From Lactobacillus kefiranofaciens (GTDB lineage: Bacteria > Bacillota > Bacilli > Lactobacillales > Lactobacillaceae): a DNA stretch of 64,000 bases. Both the position numbers and the translations under genes were made by a program. The notes beneath the pieces are model-generated. The model did no database searches. It saw only the letters and a list, made by a program, of their open reading frames with translations, and was not told where the DNA came from. The stretch spans positions 123,619 to 187,618 of the forward strand of contig NZ_FMXC01000002.1 in NCBI RefSeq assembly GCF_900103655.1. The letters run 5' to 3'. Positions within the stretch are counted from its first letter, which is position 1. Each line of letters begins with the position of its first letter. Positions 34,270 to 44,726 of this stretch are shown in pieces.

Positions 34270-35400
34270 TTATTTTTCATAATAAACGCGTGGCAAACGA
34301 TCATTTAATAAGCAAGCTACTTCATAGTGAATCGTGTCAACGTAGTCTGCAGCTGCCTTAATATTATTGGGATCATCAGGATTATTTGAAATAATCACTA
34401 CCTTGGTGCCTACTGACATCTTCTTTGGCAACTTAACCATAAATTGATCCATGCATATCCGGCCAACAATTGGGCAATAATCATCGCCTACTTTAACTTT
34501 GAAGCCTTGGAACTTACGAATAAAGCCATCTGCGTAACCGACAGGCACAGTTCCAATAATAGTATCTTCATCAGCCACAAAGGTTGAACCATAACCCACG
34601 CCATCACCTTGATGAATAGTTTTTACATGAGTCAATTCACTCTCAAATGACAAAGCTGGTTCGAGTTTAATTTGCGAATCCAAATCAGGAGAAGCTGGGT
34701 TAGATGATGGGTTTAAGCCATAAATACCAATGCCAAAACGTACCAAATCGCTCTTGATGCCTGAGTGGAAAATACTTGCGGCAGTATTATCAACATGAAT
34801 CCATTTTGGCTTAACGGTTAATAAGCTCTTCATGTGATTAAACTTATCGCGTTGATGCTCGAAATAAGTTTCGTCAGCACTATCAGCAGAAGCAAAGTGA
34901 GCAAACATGCCCTCTACGAAGAAATGCTCATTATTTTCCAAAAACTTATTAGCGGCAATAAATTCATCATCTTCGTTAAAACCAATTCGACCCATGCCTG
35001 AATCAATTCCTAAATGAATCTTAAGCTGCAGATTTTCTTTAACTAAGTATTTTTCAGCATCCTTCAACCATTCCAGATTAGGTACGGTCAATGAAATATT
35101 ATTTACAGCAGCTACCGGTGCATATTCTGGAGAAACCACGCCTAAAACCAAAATTGGCTTAACAATATCCGCGCGACGCAATTGTAAAGCTTCATCCAAA
35201 ATTGCTACACAAAAGCCAGCTGCACCAACTTTTTCGGCTACTTTTGCCACTTCAACTGCACCATGGCCATAAGCATTAGCCTTAACAACTGCAAACATCT
35301 TTTGACCCGGGTCAAGATGCTTCATTTCGTTTTCTAGATTTCTTCTAATAGCGCCCAAATTTACCTTGACTACTGCTGGGCGATGATAGCCTGGAACCAT
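34270..35400 (-). CDS. alr: Alanine racemase
   Basis: This PLP enzyme interconverts L- and D-Ala for peptidoglycan and teichoic acid D-alanylation. The 376-residue protein has the PLP lysine K40 in [11 protein letters not shown], and the second catalytic Tyr lies in GVGYGSTF (about residue 270). Its ATG follows the acpS stop with no gap, with the SD GGAGGG inside the acpS end. The acpS-alr pair is common in Firmicutes. No mazEF genes follow. Confidence 0.98.
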   Translation of the reverse strand: MVPGYHRPAVVKVNLGAIRRNLENEMKHLDPGQKMFAVVKANAYGHGAVEVAKVAEKVGAAGFCVAILDEALQLRRADIVKPILVLGVVSPEYAPVAAVNNISLTVPNLEWLKDAEKYLVKENLQLKIHLGIDSGMGRIGFNEDDEFIAANKFLENNEHFFVEGMFAHFASADSADETYFEHQRDKFNHMKSLLTVKPKWIHVDNTAASIFHSGIKSDLVRFGIGIYGLNPSSNPASPDLDSQIKLEPALSFESELTHVKTIHQGDGVGYGSTFVADEDTIIGTVPVGYADGFIRKFQGFKVKVGDDYCPIVGRICMDQFMVKLPKKMSVGTKVVIISNNPDDPNNIKAAADYVDTIHYEVACLLNDRLPRVYYEK

Positions 35401-35757
35401 TTATTTTCCCTCCAAAACTACAAATGTAATAATTTCATGATTGTCATGTGTGATGCTAGGGAAGATATTGCCGTTAAACTTAGTTGAAGTCATTACAGGA
35501 TGCCCTAGATCATCCCACAAAGTTTCAATATCTTGAAAGCCAACGTATTTGCCTAAGCCTGTGCCCATTGCTTTAGAAAAAGATTCCTTCAATGAGAACC
35601 GACCGCCAAGATATTCAACCTTCCGTTTGCCCTTCATTTCTTGATATTGGACAAATTCATTCGGAGTTAGTACTTTTTTAGCAAAAGCATCCCCCTTAGC
35701 AACGATCTTTTTAACTCGCTCTACTTCAATTGAGTCAATTCCTACACCTTTGATCAT
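35401..35757 (-). CDS. acpS: Holo-acyl-carrier-protein synthase
   Basis: This enzyme transfers phosphopantetheine from CoA to ACP, activating fatty-acid synthesis. The 118-residue protein has D8 in [10 protein letters not shown] and the [16 protein letters not shown] motif with E58. The SD AGGTGA precedes the ATG. It is directly coupled to alr. Confidence 0.97.
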   Translation of the reverse strand: MIKGVGIDSIEVERVKKIVAKGDAFAKKVLTPNEFVQYQEMKGKRKVEYLGGRFSLKESFSKAMGTGLGKYVGFQDIETLWDDLGHPVMTSTKFNGNIFPSITHDNHEIITFVVLEGK

Positions 35758-35794
35758 TGTTTTTCACCTCACATAATGCAATTAATTATAATAC

Positions 35795-35829
35795 AAAAAA
35801 GAAGCTGCAATGATTACAACTTCTTTTTT
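35795..35829 (-). terminator. Terminator after the DEAD-box helicase gene
   Basis: AAAAAAGAAG and CTTCTTTTTT flank an imperfect inner stem. It is symmetric, but the only gene ending here is the minus-strand helicase upstream. Confidence 0.8.
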
Positions 35830-35867
35830 AAGATAAAAATTTAATCTTTTTTATTCTTGATCACAAA

Positions 35868-37325
<1,458 letters not shown>

Positions 37326-37337
37326 AAAATTGTTCTC

Positions 37338-38705
37338 CTATCTGAGTCGGGCTAAGACATTCTCCAGGTGCATCCCATGTGAACCCTTCAATACTACAAT
37401 GTCGTCCGGCTTAATATCATTCTTTAGATCGTCAATCATGCGATCTGTCTGTTCTTGCGTATAATAATGCAAATGTTCTGGCTTGTACTTATCTTGCAAT
37501 GCATCGTACAAGTTCTTCATTTCGGAGCCATATAAATATACTTCATTAATAATCTGTGGATCCAAAGTATCGTTCAATCCAGCATGAAGCTCTGGTGAAT
37601 TCTTGCCTAATTCCAGCATATCGCCTAATACAGCAATTCTGCGACCATCTGGTTTAACCTCAACTTGGCCAAAACTAGTAATTACGGCTCTGACAGCAGT
37701 GGGGTTAGAGTTGTAAACGTCACTCATAATTGCTTCGCCAGCGTCGCCTTTTTCCCATTCCATGCGGTTAGCAGTTGGCTTAAAGTTAGACAATGATGTT
37801 GCAATTTCTTCATCGCTTTCACCAAAGTGACGTCCAACACTAATAGCAGCCATCGCGTTAGAAACATTATGCTTACCAATCATTGGAATTGAGAACTTCT
37901 GCTCAGAGTCATTAATCGTAAAGGTAGCATGGTGCATGTAGCTCTTAAAACCAGTTGCATGCACTGTGTCTTCATCTCTAAAACCAAAGGTAGCCTTAGC
38001 TTGATCAAGTTTTTTAGCACGCTCTTGCAATAATGGTTCATCGCCATTATAGATAAATTCACCATCTTCACGTAAAAAGTCCGTGATTTCCATCTTAGCG
38101 TCTGCAATCTTGTCACGTGTGCCGAAGAATTCAATATGGGCCTCACCGATCATTGTAATTACAGTTACATCAGGGTGCGTCAATTCACTTAAATGATGCA
38201 ATTGACCTGGTCTATCCATGCCCATCTCAAGTACCAAAATCTCGGTATTTGGTTTCATCTCAAGAATAGTCATTGGCACACCAATGCCATTATTAAAGTT
38301 AGCTTGAGTCTTATGTACATTGAAACGTTTAGATAAAACTGCAGCCACCATGTCCTTAGTAGTGGTCTTACCATTAGAACCGGTGATTCCTACTACTGTT
38401 GGATTAACCTTACGCAAATAATAACGTGCTAAATCCTGTATTGCAGCCAGTGGATCATCAACTTCAATTACTGCAATGTCATCTGGCTTATTAGGATGGC
38501 CCTTCTTCCATAACGTAGCAGAAGCACCATTACTAATTGCACCTTCTATAAAATCATGTCCATCACGTTCGCCTTCAAGCGGTACAAATAATCCACCATT
38601 GGTGATCTTTCTAGAGTCAAAGGCAACAGAAGTAATAACAGTTTTTTCGTCGCCTTCACAAGTAGTATTTAAAGCCTTGGCAATTTCAGCCATTTGCATT
38701 TTCAT
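37338..38705 (-). CDS. murF: UDP-MurNAc-tripeptide--D-Ala-D-Ala ligase
   Basis: This enzyme adds D-Ala-D-Ala to the peptidoglycan precursor in the cytoplasm. The 455-residue Mur ligase has the ATP loop GITGSNGKT at 106-114. The central domain and the C-terminal domain (MSDVYNSNPTAVRAVI, then VLKGSHGMHLE) are also present. The SD GGGAG precedes the ATG. It is co-transcribed with cshA. Confidence 0.97.
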   Translation of the reverse strand: MKMQMAEIAKALNTTCEGDEKTVITSVAFDSRKITNGGLFVPLEGERDGHDFIEGAISNGASATLWKKGHPNKPDDIAVIEVDDPLAAIQDLARYYLRKVNPTVVGITGSNGKTTTKDMVAAVLSKRFNVHKTQANFNNGIGVPMTILEMKPNTEILVLEMGMDRPGQLHHLSELTHPDVTVITMIGEAHIEFFGTRDKIADAKMEITDFLREDGEFIYNGDEPLLQERAKKLDQAKATFGFRDEDTVHATGFKSYMHHATFTINDSEQKFSIPMIGKHNVSNAMAAISVGRHFGESDEEIATSLSNFKPTANRMEWEKGDAGEAIMSDVYNSNPTAVRAVITSFGQVEVKPDGRRIAVLGDMLELGKNSPELHAGLNDTLDPQIINEVYLYGSEMKNLYDALQDKYKPEHLHYYTQEQTDRMIDDLKNDIKPDDIVVLKGSHGMHLENVLARLR

Positions 38706-38788
38706 TGAATATTTACTCCCATAAAAACATTTTTATACAGAAAACATTATACTTGCTTTCAAGCATTCTGCCAAATAATCCCTTAATG

Positions 38789-38815
38789 AAAAAAGCAGCC
38801 CCAATGGGACTGCTT
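38789..38815 (-). terminator. Terminator of rpmE2
   Basis: AAGCAGCCCC and GGGACTGCTT pair (38793-38815), and the minus strand ends in a U run. Confidence 0.88.
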
Positions 38816-38830
38816 CCACCAGATAAAAGT

Positions 38831-39076
38831 TTACTTCTTCAAGCCGTACTTCTTGTTGAACTTTTCGATTCGACCATCTGCTTGAGCAAACTTTTGCTTG
38901 CCAGTGTAGAATGGGTGTGAATCTGATGAAACTTCAACACGTACTAATGGGTAAGTTTCACCTTCGTAGTCAATAGTTTCCTTTGGCTTCAAAGTTGAGC
39001 CAGCTAAGAACTTAGCACCAGTTGCTGAGTCCATGAAAACTACTTTTTGAAAATCTGGATGAATACCTTGTTTCAT
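38831..39076 (-). CDS. rpmE2: Ribosomal protein L31, type B
   Basis: This large-subunit intersubunit-bridge protein is 81 residues long with the type B pattern ([20 protein letters not shown] and [12 protein letters not shown]). It lacks the CxxC zinc cysteines of type A; type B L31 is the zinc-independent form. It is monocistronic, with a promoter at 39139-39167 and its own terminator. Confidence 0.96.
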   Translation of the reverse strand: MKQGIHPDFQKVVFMDSATGAKFLAGSTLKPKETIDYEGETYPLVRVEVSSDSHPFYTGKQKFAQADGRIEKFNKKYGLKK

Positions 39077-39138
39077 AATTTATTACTCCTTTGCCATGAC
39101 CGTATTACAGATCATAGATTAATCGATTAACATTAATA

Positions 39139-39167
39139 AGAATACCATATTCAAGTTAGTAATTCAA
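39139..39167 (-). promoter_or_regulatory. Sigma-A promoter of rpmE2
   Basis: On the minus strand TTGAAT (39162-39167) and TATTCT (39139-39144) are separated by 17 bases, about 60 bases before the ATG. Confidence 0.65.
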
Positions 39168-39258
39168 GCTCTTTTTTTCTTCATATTAGCAGATATTTTT
39201 CCGTAAGCATTTACAAAAAATGCTAAACTAAAAGAAATAATATTAATGAGGTAAAACA

Positions 39259-40083
39259 ATGACAAATCTTCCTTTTAAAGCTGTAGCTGTAGATGTTGAC
39301 GGTACTTTTGAAAATGACGATAAAGAATACGATCATCAAATGTTTAAACAAATCTTACACCAATTGCATCAGCATGGCGCACATTTTATCATTGCCAGTG
39401 GCCGACCAGCGGGACGATTAATCGAAGACTTTAGCGAATTTATCGATTCCGTTGACCTGGTCGCAGACAATGGAGCAGTGCTCGTGCGTGATGGCAAAAT
39501 TATTCGTACTACGACTTTTTCAAAAAAAGGCATTTTGCAATTCGTTGATTACTTAAGGAGGCGTTATCCCGGCTCAACTAAAACGCTATTAGTCAGTGGC
39601 GTTAAGCATTCTTATTTTTTGAAAAGCACTCCGCCTAAGTTTAAGCGCTCCCATCATTATTTTTATCCCAACAGTATCGAAATTGATGACTTTTCTCAAA
39701 TTCCAGCCGATGACCAATATACCAAACTCACGGTAGATTATCCTAGCAAGGTTCGGCGTGAATTAGAATATGGTTTTAACAGCCGCAGCGTGGAAAAAGT
39801 TAATGTCACTACAAGCGGCTGGAACTATATGGATATTATTAGACAAAATGTTAATAAGGCTGCTGGTCTAAAGGAATTTTTAGCTTATCTTGATGTGCCT
39901 AGAAATGAATTAATTGCATTCGGCGATGGCGAAAATGATATTGAAATGCTTAAATTGGCTGGCCTTAGCTATGCGATGGCTAATGGGCAAGACAGCGTGA
40001 AGAAAATTGCCAAATTTATCGCGCCAAGCAACAACGACAACGGCGTCTTTAAGGTATTGAATAAATACTTAAATAAAGCATAA
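39259..40083 (+). CDS. HAD-superfamily phosphatase, Cof subfamily
   Basis: The 274-residue Cof-type HAD hydrolase has the nucleophile box DVDGT at 12-16. Motif II is IIASGR, and motif III/IV is IAFGDGENDIEML. It probably dephosphorylates sugar phosphates or flavin/PLP-type substrates; the substrate cannot be read from sequence. The SD GAGGT precedes the ATG. It is a single gene, convergent with the permease gene. Confidence 0.9.
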   Translation: MTNLPFKAVAVDVDGTFENDDKEYDHQMFKQILHQLHQHGAHFIIASGRPAGRLIEDFSEFIDSVDLVADNGAVLVRDGKIIRTTTFSKKGILQFVDYLRRRYPGSTKTLLVSGVKHSYFLKSTPPKFKRSHHYFYPNSIEIDDFSQIPADDQYTKLTVDYPSKVRRELEYGFNSRSVEKVNVTTSGWNYMDIIRQNVNKAAGLKEFLAYLDVPRNELIAFGDGENDIEMLKLAGLSYAMANGQDSVKKIAKFIAPSNNDNGVFKVLNKYLNKA

Positions 40084-40120
40084 GAAAAATGGTTGAACTT
40101 AAATCGTTCAGCCATTTTAT
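40084..40120. terminator. Bidirectional terminator, HAD gene / permease gene
   Basis: AAAATGGTTGAAC and GTTCAGCCATTTT form a stem with one G-U pair and flanking A/T runs. Confidence 0.85.
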
Positions 40121-41721
40121 TTTCTCGTTTGACTAATTTTTTCTGCATACGGATCAAGCTCATTCAAGCCAGTCTTTAATCCCCAATAATAAAAGAATAG
40201 TGAAACCACAATAATTACTACAAAATCAAATGGATACTCAATCCAATCTTGACCGCCAAAACCGCTACTGCCAATAAACGACATGAGCGACATGAAGATC
40301 AGGTAGACCAGCATCCACCAGCAATTGCGCAGCTGTTCTTTCCAATTAGAATGCTGGTAACGAATTTCATAATAAAAATAAATCGGCAAGCCTAACGCAA
40401 TCACCAAAATAACTTGAATAGTCGTTGGCCACATTGACCGATAAATCGCTAAGCTAGTTAAAACGAATGCTACCGGCGCAAGCCAAGGCATGTAGCGTGG
40501 CTTAAATGGCCGTTCTAGATCTGGACGTAATTTTCTCAGCGTCATTACCGTCACTGGCCCAGTTAGATAAGCAATTAGCGTCGAGGCTGTAATTACAGTC
40601 GCTAATAAATTCCAATTTCTAAATAGACTTACTAGAATAACCGCCAAAACAAAGTCTGCCATCATTGCATAAAGCGGAATTAAATACTTCTGATTAAGAC
40701 GCCCTAACCATTTTGGCAAATGGCGCGTATGAGTCATTGCAGCTAGTGCTCTAGAAGCCGTGGCTACAAAAGCTACTCCTGTGCCAAATGGCGAAACGAA
40801 AGCATCTAAATAAAGCAAAATTACTAACCAATTAATACCTAAGATAATAGCTAAATCCGCAAACGGCGAGGTAAAGTCAATCCCATGCCAGCCTACTTTA
40901 GCTAACATCCCCGGCTCAACGGTACCAATAAAGGTCACTTGCAGCATAATATAGATCGCTACCGTAATTAACATTGAGATCAGCACTCCACGCACAATAT
41001 TTTTGCGTGGATTCTTTAATTCTCCACCCATATTAATTACCGTTTGAAAGGCATCGTAGGACATGATAATGCCAGAAACAGAGGTTGCTTCAAAAATTGA
41101 CCGCGTGCCATATGGCATGAACTCATGAATATTAGAACCAAAATTTTGTGGATGAAACCCAGATATAATCAAGGTAACAATGGTTAATGTGGGTAACAAA
41201 ATTTTAAACACCGAGATTAAATTAGTAAAGTGCGTTATAATTTTAACCGACCAAAAATTAATCATGGTAAAAATCAACATAAAAATGAAAACGACGCCTA
41301 AACCAGCAAAAGTTATATTGCCATTTTTAATGAAATTCTTCGTCCAATTAGCCCAACTCCACGGCCAGGAACTCATATATTGAACAGCAGCGACTGCCTC
41401 CATAGGTACTAAAGTAATCAATGAAATCCAATTAGCCCACGCCGCAATAAAACCTAATAGTGGTCCGTGGCTATATTGAGCATAGCGACTCATGCCACCG
41501 CTTTCAGGAAACATCGCTCCCAGTTCTACATACGTTAAAGCAATTGCAATAATAATTACTGCCCCAATAATCCAAGATAAAATAGCTGCTGGCCCCGCAA
41601 TCTTAGCAGCAGAACCGGATCCAAACAGCCAACCCGAACCAATTAAAGAATTTAGTGCCAACATAACAGCAGAAAATAATCCTATTTTATGTCGTGTTAG
41701 TTTTTCCAAATAATCACTCAT
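40117..41721 (-). CDS. APC-superfamily amino-acid permease
   Basis: The 534-residue membrane protein has about 12 hydrophobic segments. It carries the APC N-terminal signature (LNSLIGSGWLFGSGSAAKIAGPAA), a Gly-rich first helix break and PESGGMSRYAQYSHGP. It takes up or exchanges amino acids; substrate is unknown. The start is uncertain: the annotated ATG (41721) has an AGGGG immediately adjacent with no spacer, and a TTG four codons later is possible. A TATAAT on the minus strand near 41755 is the likely -10. Confidence 0.88.
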   Translation of the reverse strand: MSDYLEKLTRHKIGLFSAVMLALNSLIGSGWLFGSGSAAKIAGPAAILSWIIGAVIIIAIALTYVELGAMFPESGGMSRYAQYSHGPLLGFIAAWANWISLITLVPMEAVAAVQYMSSWPWSWANWTKNFIKNGNITFAGLGVVFIFMLIFTMINFWSVKIITHFTNLISVFKILLPTLTIVTLIISGFHPQNFGSNIHEFMPYGTRSIFEATSVSGIIMSYDAFQTVINMGGELKNPRKNIVRGVLISMLITVAIYIMLQVTFIGTVEPGMLAKVGWHGIDFTSPFADLAIILGINWLVILLYLDAFVSPFGTGVAFVATASRALAAMTHTRHLPKWLGRLNQKYLIPLYAMMADFVLAVILVSLFRNWNLLATVITASTLIAYLTGPVTVMTLRKLRPDLERPFKPRYMPWLAPVAFVLTSLAIYRSMWPTTIQVILVIALGLPIYFYYEIRYQHSNWKEQLRNCWWMLVYLIFMSLMSFIGSSGFGGQDWIEYPFDFVVIIVVSLFFYYWGLKTGLNELDPYAEKISQTRK

Positions 41722-41760
41722 CCCCTCATTTTTATCCCATTTTTAGCCTTTAATTATAGC

Positions 41761-41792
41761 AAAAACAGCCTTAGTAGCAAACTAAGACTGTT
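41761..41792 (-). terminator. Terminator of glyA
   Basis: AACAGCCTTAGT and ACTAAGACTGTT pair (41764-41775 with 41781-41792), followed on the minus strand by a U run that runs into the -10 region of the permease gene. Confidence 0.85.
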
Positions 41793-41813
41793 AATTTTCC
41801 TTTAATCAAGTAA

Positions 41814-43049
41814 TTATTTAATTGGATGCTTTTGTGTTAATTCTTGTACACCCTTTTTCACTGCAGCGATTGTAGCATCATCTTCTGGATTAGATAAAAT
41901 CTTGATGATCAGCTCAGCTGTCTTCTTAGCATCTTTTTCATTAAAGCCACGACTAGTAATTGCCGGTGTACCAATTCTTAAGCCGCTAGTTACAAATGGA
42001 CTGCGCTTGTCGCCCGGAATTGATTCCTTATTAGTCGTAATATGCACGCTATCAAGCAGATTCTGAGCATCTTTGCCAGTTAAGCTGGTCTTAGTAATAT
42101 CAATAATCATTAAATGATTATCTGTACCGCCAGAAACTACCCGAATATTCTCTGACTGAGCAAAAGTCTCAGCCATGGCCTTAGCATTTTTAACTACTTG
42201 CTTAATATAATCGGTAAATTGTGGTTGCAAATCTTCATAAAAGGCTTGTGCCTTCCCTGCAATCACGTGCTCAAGCGGACCACCTTGAATACCTGGGAAA
42301 AGTGCGGAATTAATCTTCTTACCAATCTCAAGATTATTAGATAAAATCATCCCACCACGTGGTCCACGCAGCGTCTTATGAGTAGTTGTAGTTACCACAT
42401 CTGCCACTGGAATTGGGCTTGGATGTTGACCTGTAGCGACTAGCCCTGCAATGTGCGCCATATCAACCATCAAGTATGCACCAACTTCATCGGCAATTTC
42501 ACGGAACTTTTGCCAATCAATAATGCGACTATAAGCAGAAGCACCAGCCACAATCAGCTTAGGTTTTACCTTCAATGCCAATGCGCGAATCTGGTCAAAA
42601 TCTAACTCTTCCGTTTCAGTATTCAAGCCATAACTATAAGATTGATAATTCTTACCACTGAAGTTAACCTTAGCGCCATGAGTCAAGTGACCGCCGGCGT
42701 CCATACCCATTCCTAAAATAGTATCGCCAGGCTTTAATAAAGCTTGATAAACAGCCATATTAGCTTGTGAGCCTGAGTGGGGCTGTACGTTAGCAAACTT
42801 AGCATCAAATAACTTTTTAGCATAATCGATCGCTAACTGTTCTACTTGATCGATATATTGACAGCCGCCGTAATAACGTTTGCCAGGATAGCCTTCGGCA
42901 TATTTATTAGTTAAAACTGAACCTTGAGCTTCACGCACAGCATCAGACACAATGTTCTCTGAAGCGATTAATTCAATTGTCTCTTGCTGGCGCTGCTCTT
43001 CATGATGAATGGCATCCCACAATACGGGTGATTTTTCTGAGTATTTCAA
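41814..43049 (-). CDS. glyA: Serine hydroxymethyltransferase
   Basis: This PLP enzyme interconverts Ser and Gly and supplies methylene-THF. The 411-residue protein has the PLP-lysine motif [14 protein letters not shown] (about 220-235) and [11 protein letters not shown] near residue 90. It starts at TTG (43049) with GGAGGA upstream. It ends the housekeeping stretch before the accessory region. Confidence 0.98.
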   Translation of the reverse strand: MKYSEKSPVLWDAIHHEEQRQQETIELIASENIVSDAVREAQGSVLTNKYAEGYPGKRYYGGCQYIDQVEQLAIDYAKKLFDAKFANVQPHSGSQANMAVYQALLKPGDTILGMGMDAGGHLTHGAKVNFSGKNYQSYSYGLNTETEELDFDQIRALALKVKPKLIVAGASAYSRIIDWQKFREIADEVGAYLMVDMAHIAGLVATGQHPSPIPVADVVTTTTHKTLRGPRGGMILSNNLEIGKKINSALFPGIQGGPLEHVIAGKAQAFYEDLQPQFTDYIKQVVKNAKAMAETFAQSENIRVVSGGTDNHLMIIDITKTSLTGKDAQNLLDSVHITTNKESIPGDKRSPFVTSGLRIGTPAITSRGFNEKDAKKTAELIIKILSNPEDDATIAAVKKGVQELTQKHPIK

Positions 43050-43098
43050 GATAAGTCCTCCTTTTTAAACAGATATCTTACCAAAAATTATACCATTC

Positions 43099-43392
43099 CT
43101 AATACTTGTTTACTATGTTTGGCACGGTAACTAAATACGCGCGCTGACTACGTGGAAATTCCTTCTTAAAAGCTGCATTTACATAATGCCGACATTCTGG
43201 ATCAGTCAAAGGATATTTTTGAGTAAAATGTAAATAGCCATCCTCAATCAAGGTCAATTCGCTACCATCATTTTTGACAGTAATTGCACGATCTTTCTTA
43301 GCCGTCAGCAGCTTAATCTCTTGATACTTATTTTTAGTGCTGCACATCTTTTTAAGCAAATTCATTGCCTGTTTAACGGGAACCAAACGCAT
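43099..43392 (-). CDS. Hypothetical protein, partner of the frameshifted RelE-like ORF
   Basis: This 97-residue basic protein is not recognised. It starts inside the 3' end of the upstream RelE-like ORF (20-base overlap) and has a strong SD (AAAGGA) seven bases before its ATG. The two look like a coupled pair. A Lys-rich N terminus (LLKKMCSTKNKYQEIKLLTAKKD) is followed by a beta-like segment (AITVKNDGSELTLIEDGYLHFTQKY). An antitoxin role is possible but unproven; no HTH or ribbon-helix-helix motif is obvious. Confidence 0.6.
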   Translation of the reverse strand: MRLVPVKQAMNLLKKMCSTKNKYQEIKLLTAKKDRAITVKNDGSELTLIEDGYLHFTQKYPLTDPECRHYVNAAFKKEFPRSQRAYLVTVPNIVNKY

Positions 43393-43712
43393 AATGACTT
43401 CCTTTCAAAGTCGTTTCTAATTCTCGACTAAAACTATCTTTTTGCAAATTTGATGTAATCAAAACCACCAAAATCTGTTTATCCTTCACGGCAAAAGCAA
43501 CTCGCACTGACCCAGCTTGCTTCAAATTTAAGCGAAATTCGTAGATAGACTGGCCCGCAATTCTAACCGGTGAGGCAATTTTCACCTTGCTCATTCCCGT
43601 CTCTAATTGAACTTGAATAGCCTGCTGAATCATTTTCTCAATTACCGAATGTAAATTTTTATGTTTTTTGAAAAAAAGATTTACACCCAGTACGATCATA
43701 AGTAACTTTCAT
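43373..43712 (-). pseudogene. RelE/HigB-like ORF, apparently frameshifted near its start
   Basis: The main frame (ATG 43699, 108 aa) ends with a RelE-like core: IYEFRLNLKQAGSVRVAFAV then DKQILVVLITS. A second ATG 13 bases upstream (43712) has a far better SD (GAGGAG) but a different frame. It reads MKVTYDRTGCKSFFQKT and then stops. Removing one T from the seven-T run at 43671-43677 joins the two as KSFFKKHKNLHSVIE, a typical RelE N-terminal helix. I therefore read this as a single-base frameshift (or a homopolymer phase switch or sequencing error) in a toxin-like gene. Confidence 0.5.
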
Positions 43713-44150
43713 GAATTTTCTCCTCGTGATTAATTGTAAGGCAAAAATTAACATATTTAGTTGAAATATATTTCAATTTTTTCTAAAATAAAAGCGCTCG
43801 CAACCTCTACATTACGAGCGACTTTGCATTATGGGACGCATGCTTAACTTTATCCGTAGTTAAGCATGTTTTCTTATACATGAAATCACTTAAAAGTAAT
43901 CATCCTATAATATAACGTCCGTGGTTAGCGTAACACGCTTTAACGAATAGTTAAATGCCGTTATTAACACATTTCCCCTTAAACTTGGAGTAAACCGTAA
44001 AAAAGCTACTATTTTAATTATCAGCAAAACTTATTTTTACTTTATTTAAGCGCAACTTAATGATTTATCTAAAATTTCATGCTATCCTACTATACATCAA
44101 GACAAAATATGTTTATACTTTTAAGATTGAATAGGGGTGAATTTCTGATC
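43713..44150. other. Structured gap with stem-loops; no gene recognised
   Basis: No convincing ORF is present. It holds a perfect 16-bp palindrome at 43761-43776 and a terminator-like stem at 43791-43825 whose minus-strand side continues into a U-rich run. A perfect 11-bp inverted repeat lies at 43839-43868 (8-base loop). A nested stem with arms ATAACG (43912-43917) and CGTTAT (43959-43964) encloses smaller hairpins. The order suits a small RNA read on the minus strand and ending at about 43785, but no clear promoter was found. Confidence 0.4.
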
Positions 44151-44666
44151 ATGAAGAGCGTTAATTATAAGAAGAAGCATCACATGTATCTGATGAATCA
44201 TATTAATGGTGATGTAATTGAAGTAAAAATGGACCACAAGGATAAGTCATTTAAGAAATTAAGACTTTATCGTCAAGATGGTTTAGGCAACTATTATCTT
44301 GACCCACATGCACAATTGAATGATCAGAATGGCTTAGCCACTAAAGAAAATATCGTTGAAGCCGGTAAGAAAGTGAGCCGGCACATTGCCGATACTAAGA
44401 ATTGGCACCATAAAGTTCATCCAGTGTTTAATGCTGATCACAAGATTGTCGATTTTGAACCTAGAATTGCATTAAAACATCATGCACATATCCAGAATGC
44501 TAAAAGATATCTGCGCCACCTTAACCATCATCACGCAGATTTCTTGTTCCGGAGAAACAACAAGGGACGCTTAATGGCACCATGGAACTATGTCAAAGAC
44601 GTTATCTACGAAGATCGCAATAAGGAAATGGTCCTGGCACATAAGGTGCATAAGTTATCTAAGTAA
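44151..44666 (+). CDS. Hypothetical His/Lys-rich protein
   Basis: This 171-residue protein is not recognised. It is strongly basic and contains more than 15 histidines, many in clusters (KKKHHMYL, NHHHADFLF, KHHAHIQN). No signal peptide or TM segment is seen. The ATG at 44151 is preferred over in-frame upstream starts because AGGGGTGA lies 11 bases before it. It is followed by a clear terminator and is convergent with the Fic gene. The His-rich composition could reflect metal or nucleic-acid binding, but there is no motif to support either. Confidence 0.7.
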   Translation: MKSVNYKKKHHMYLMNHINGDVIEVKMDHKDKSFKKLRLYRQDGLGNYYLDPHAQLNDQNGLATKENIVEAGKKVSRHIADTKNWHHKVHPVFNADHKIVDFEPRIALKHHAHIQNAKRYLRHLNHHHADFLFRRNNKGRLMAPWNYVKDVIYEDRNKEMVLAHKVHKLSK

Positions 44667-44670
44667 GAAG

Positions 44671-44701
44671 AAAAGCTCGCAAGTTGATTGCGGGCTTTTT
44701 T
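44671..44701 (+). terminator. Terminator after the His-rich gene
   Basis: AAAGCTCGCAA (44672-44682) pairs with TTGCGGGCTTT (44688-44698), followed by T. A nearly identical stem recurs at 46194-46221. Confidence 0.88.
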
Positions 44702-44726
44702 GCTTGTTCGTCTTTCTTAAAACAAC

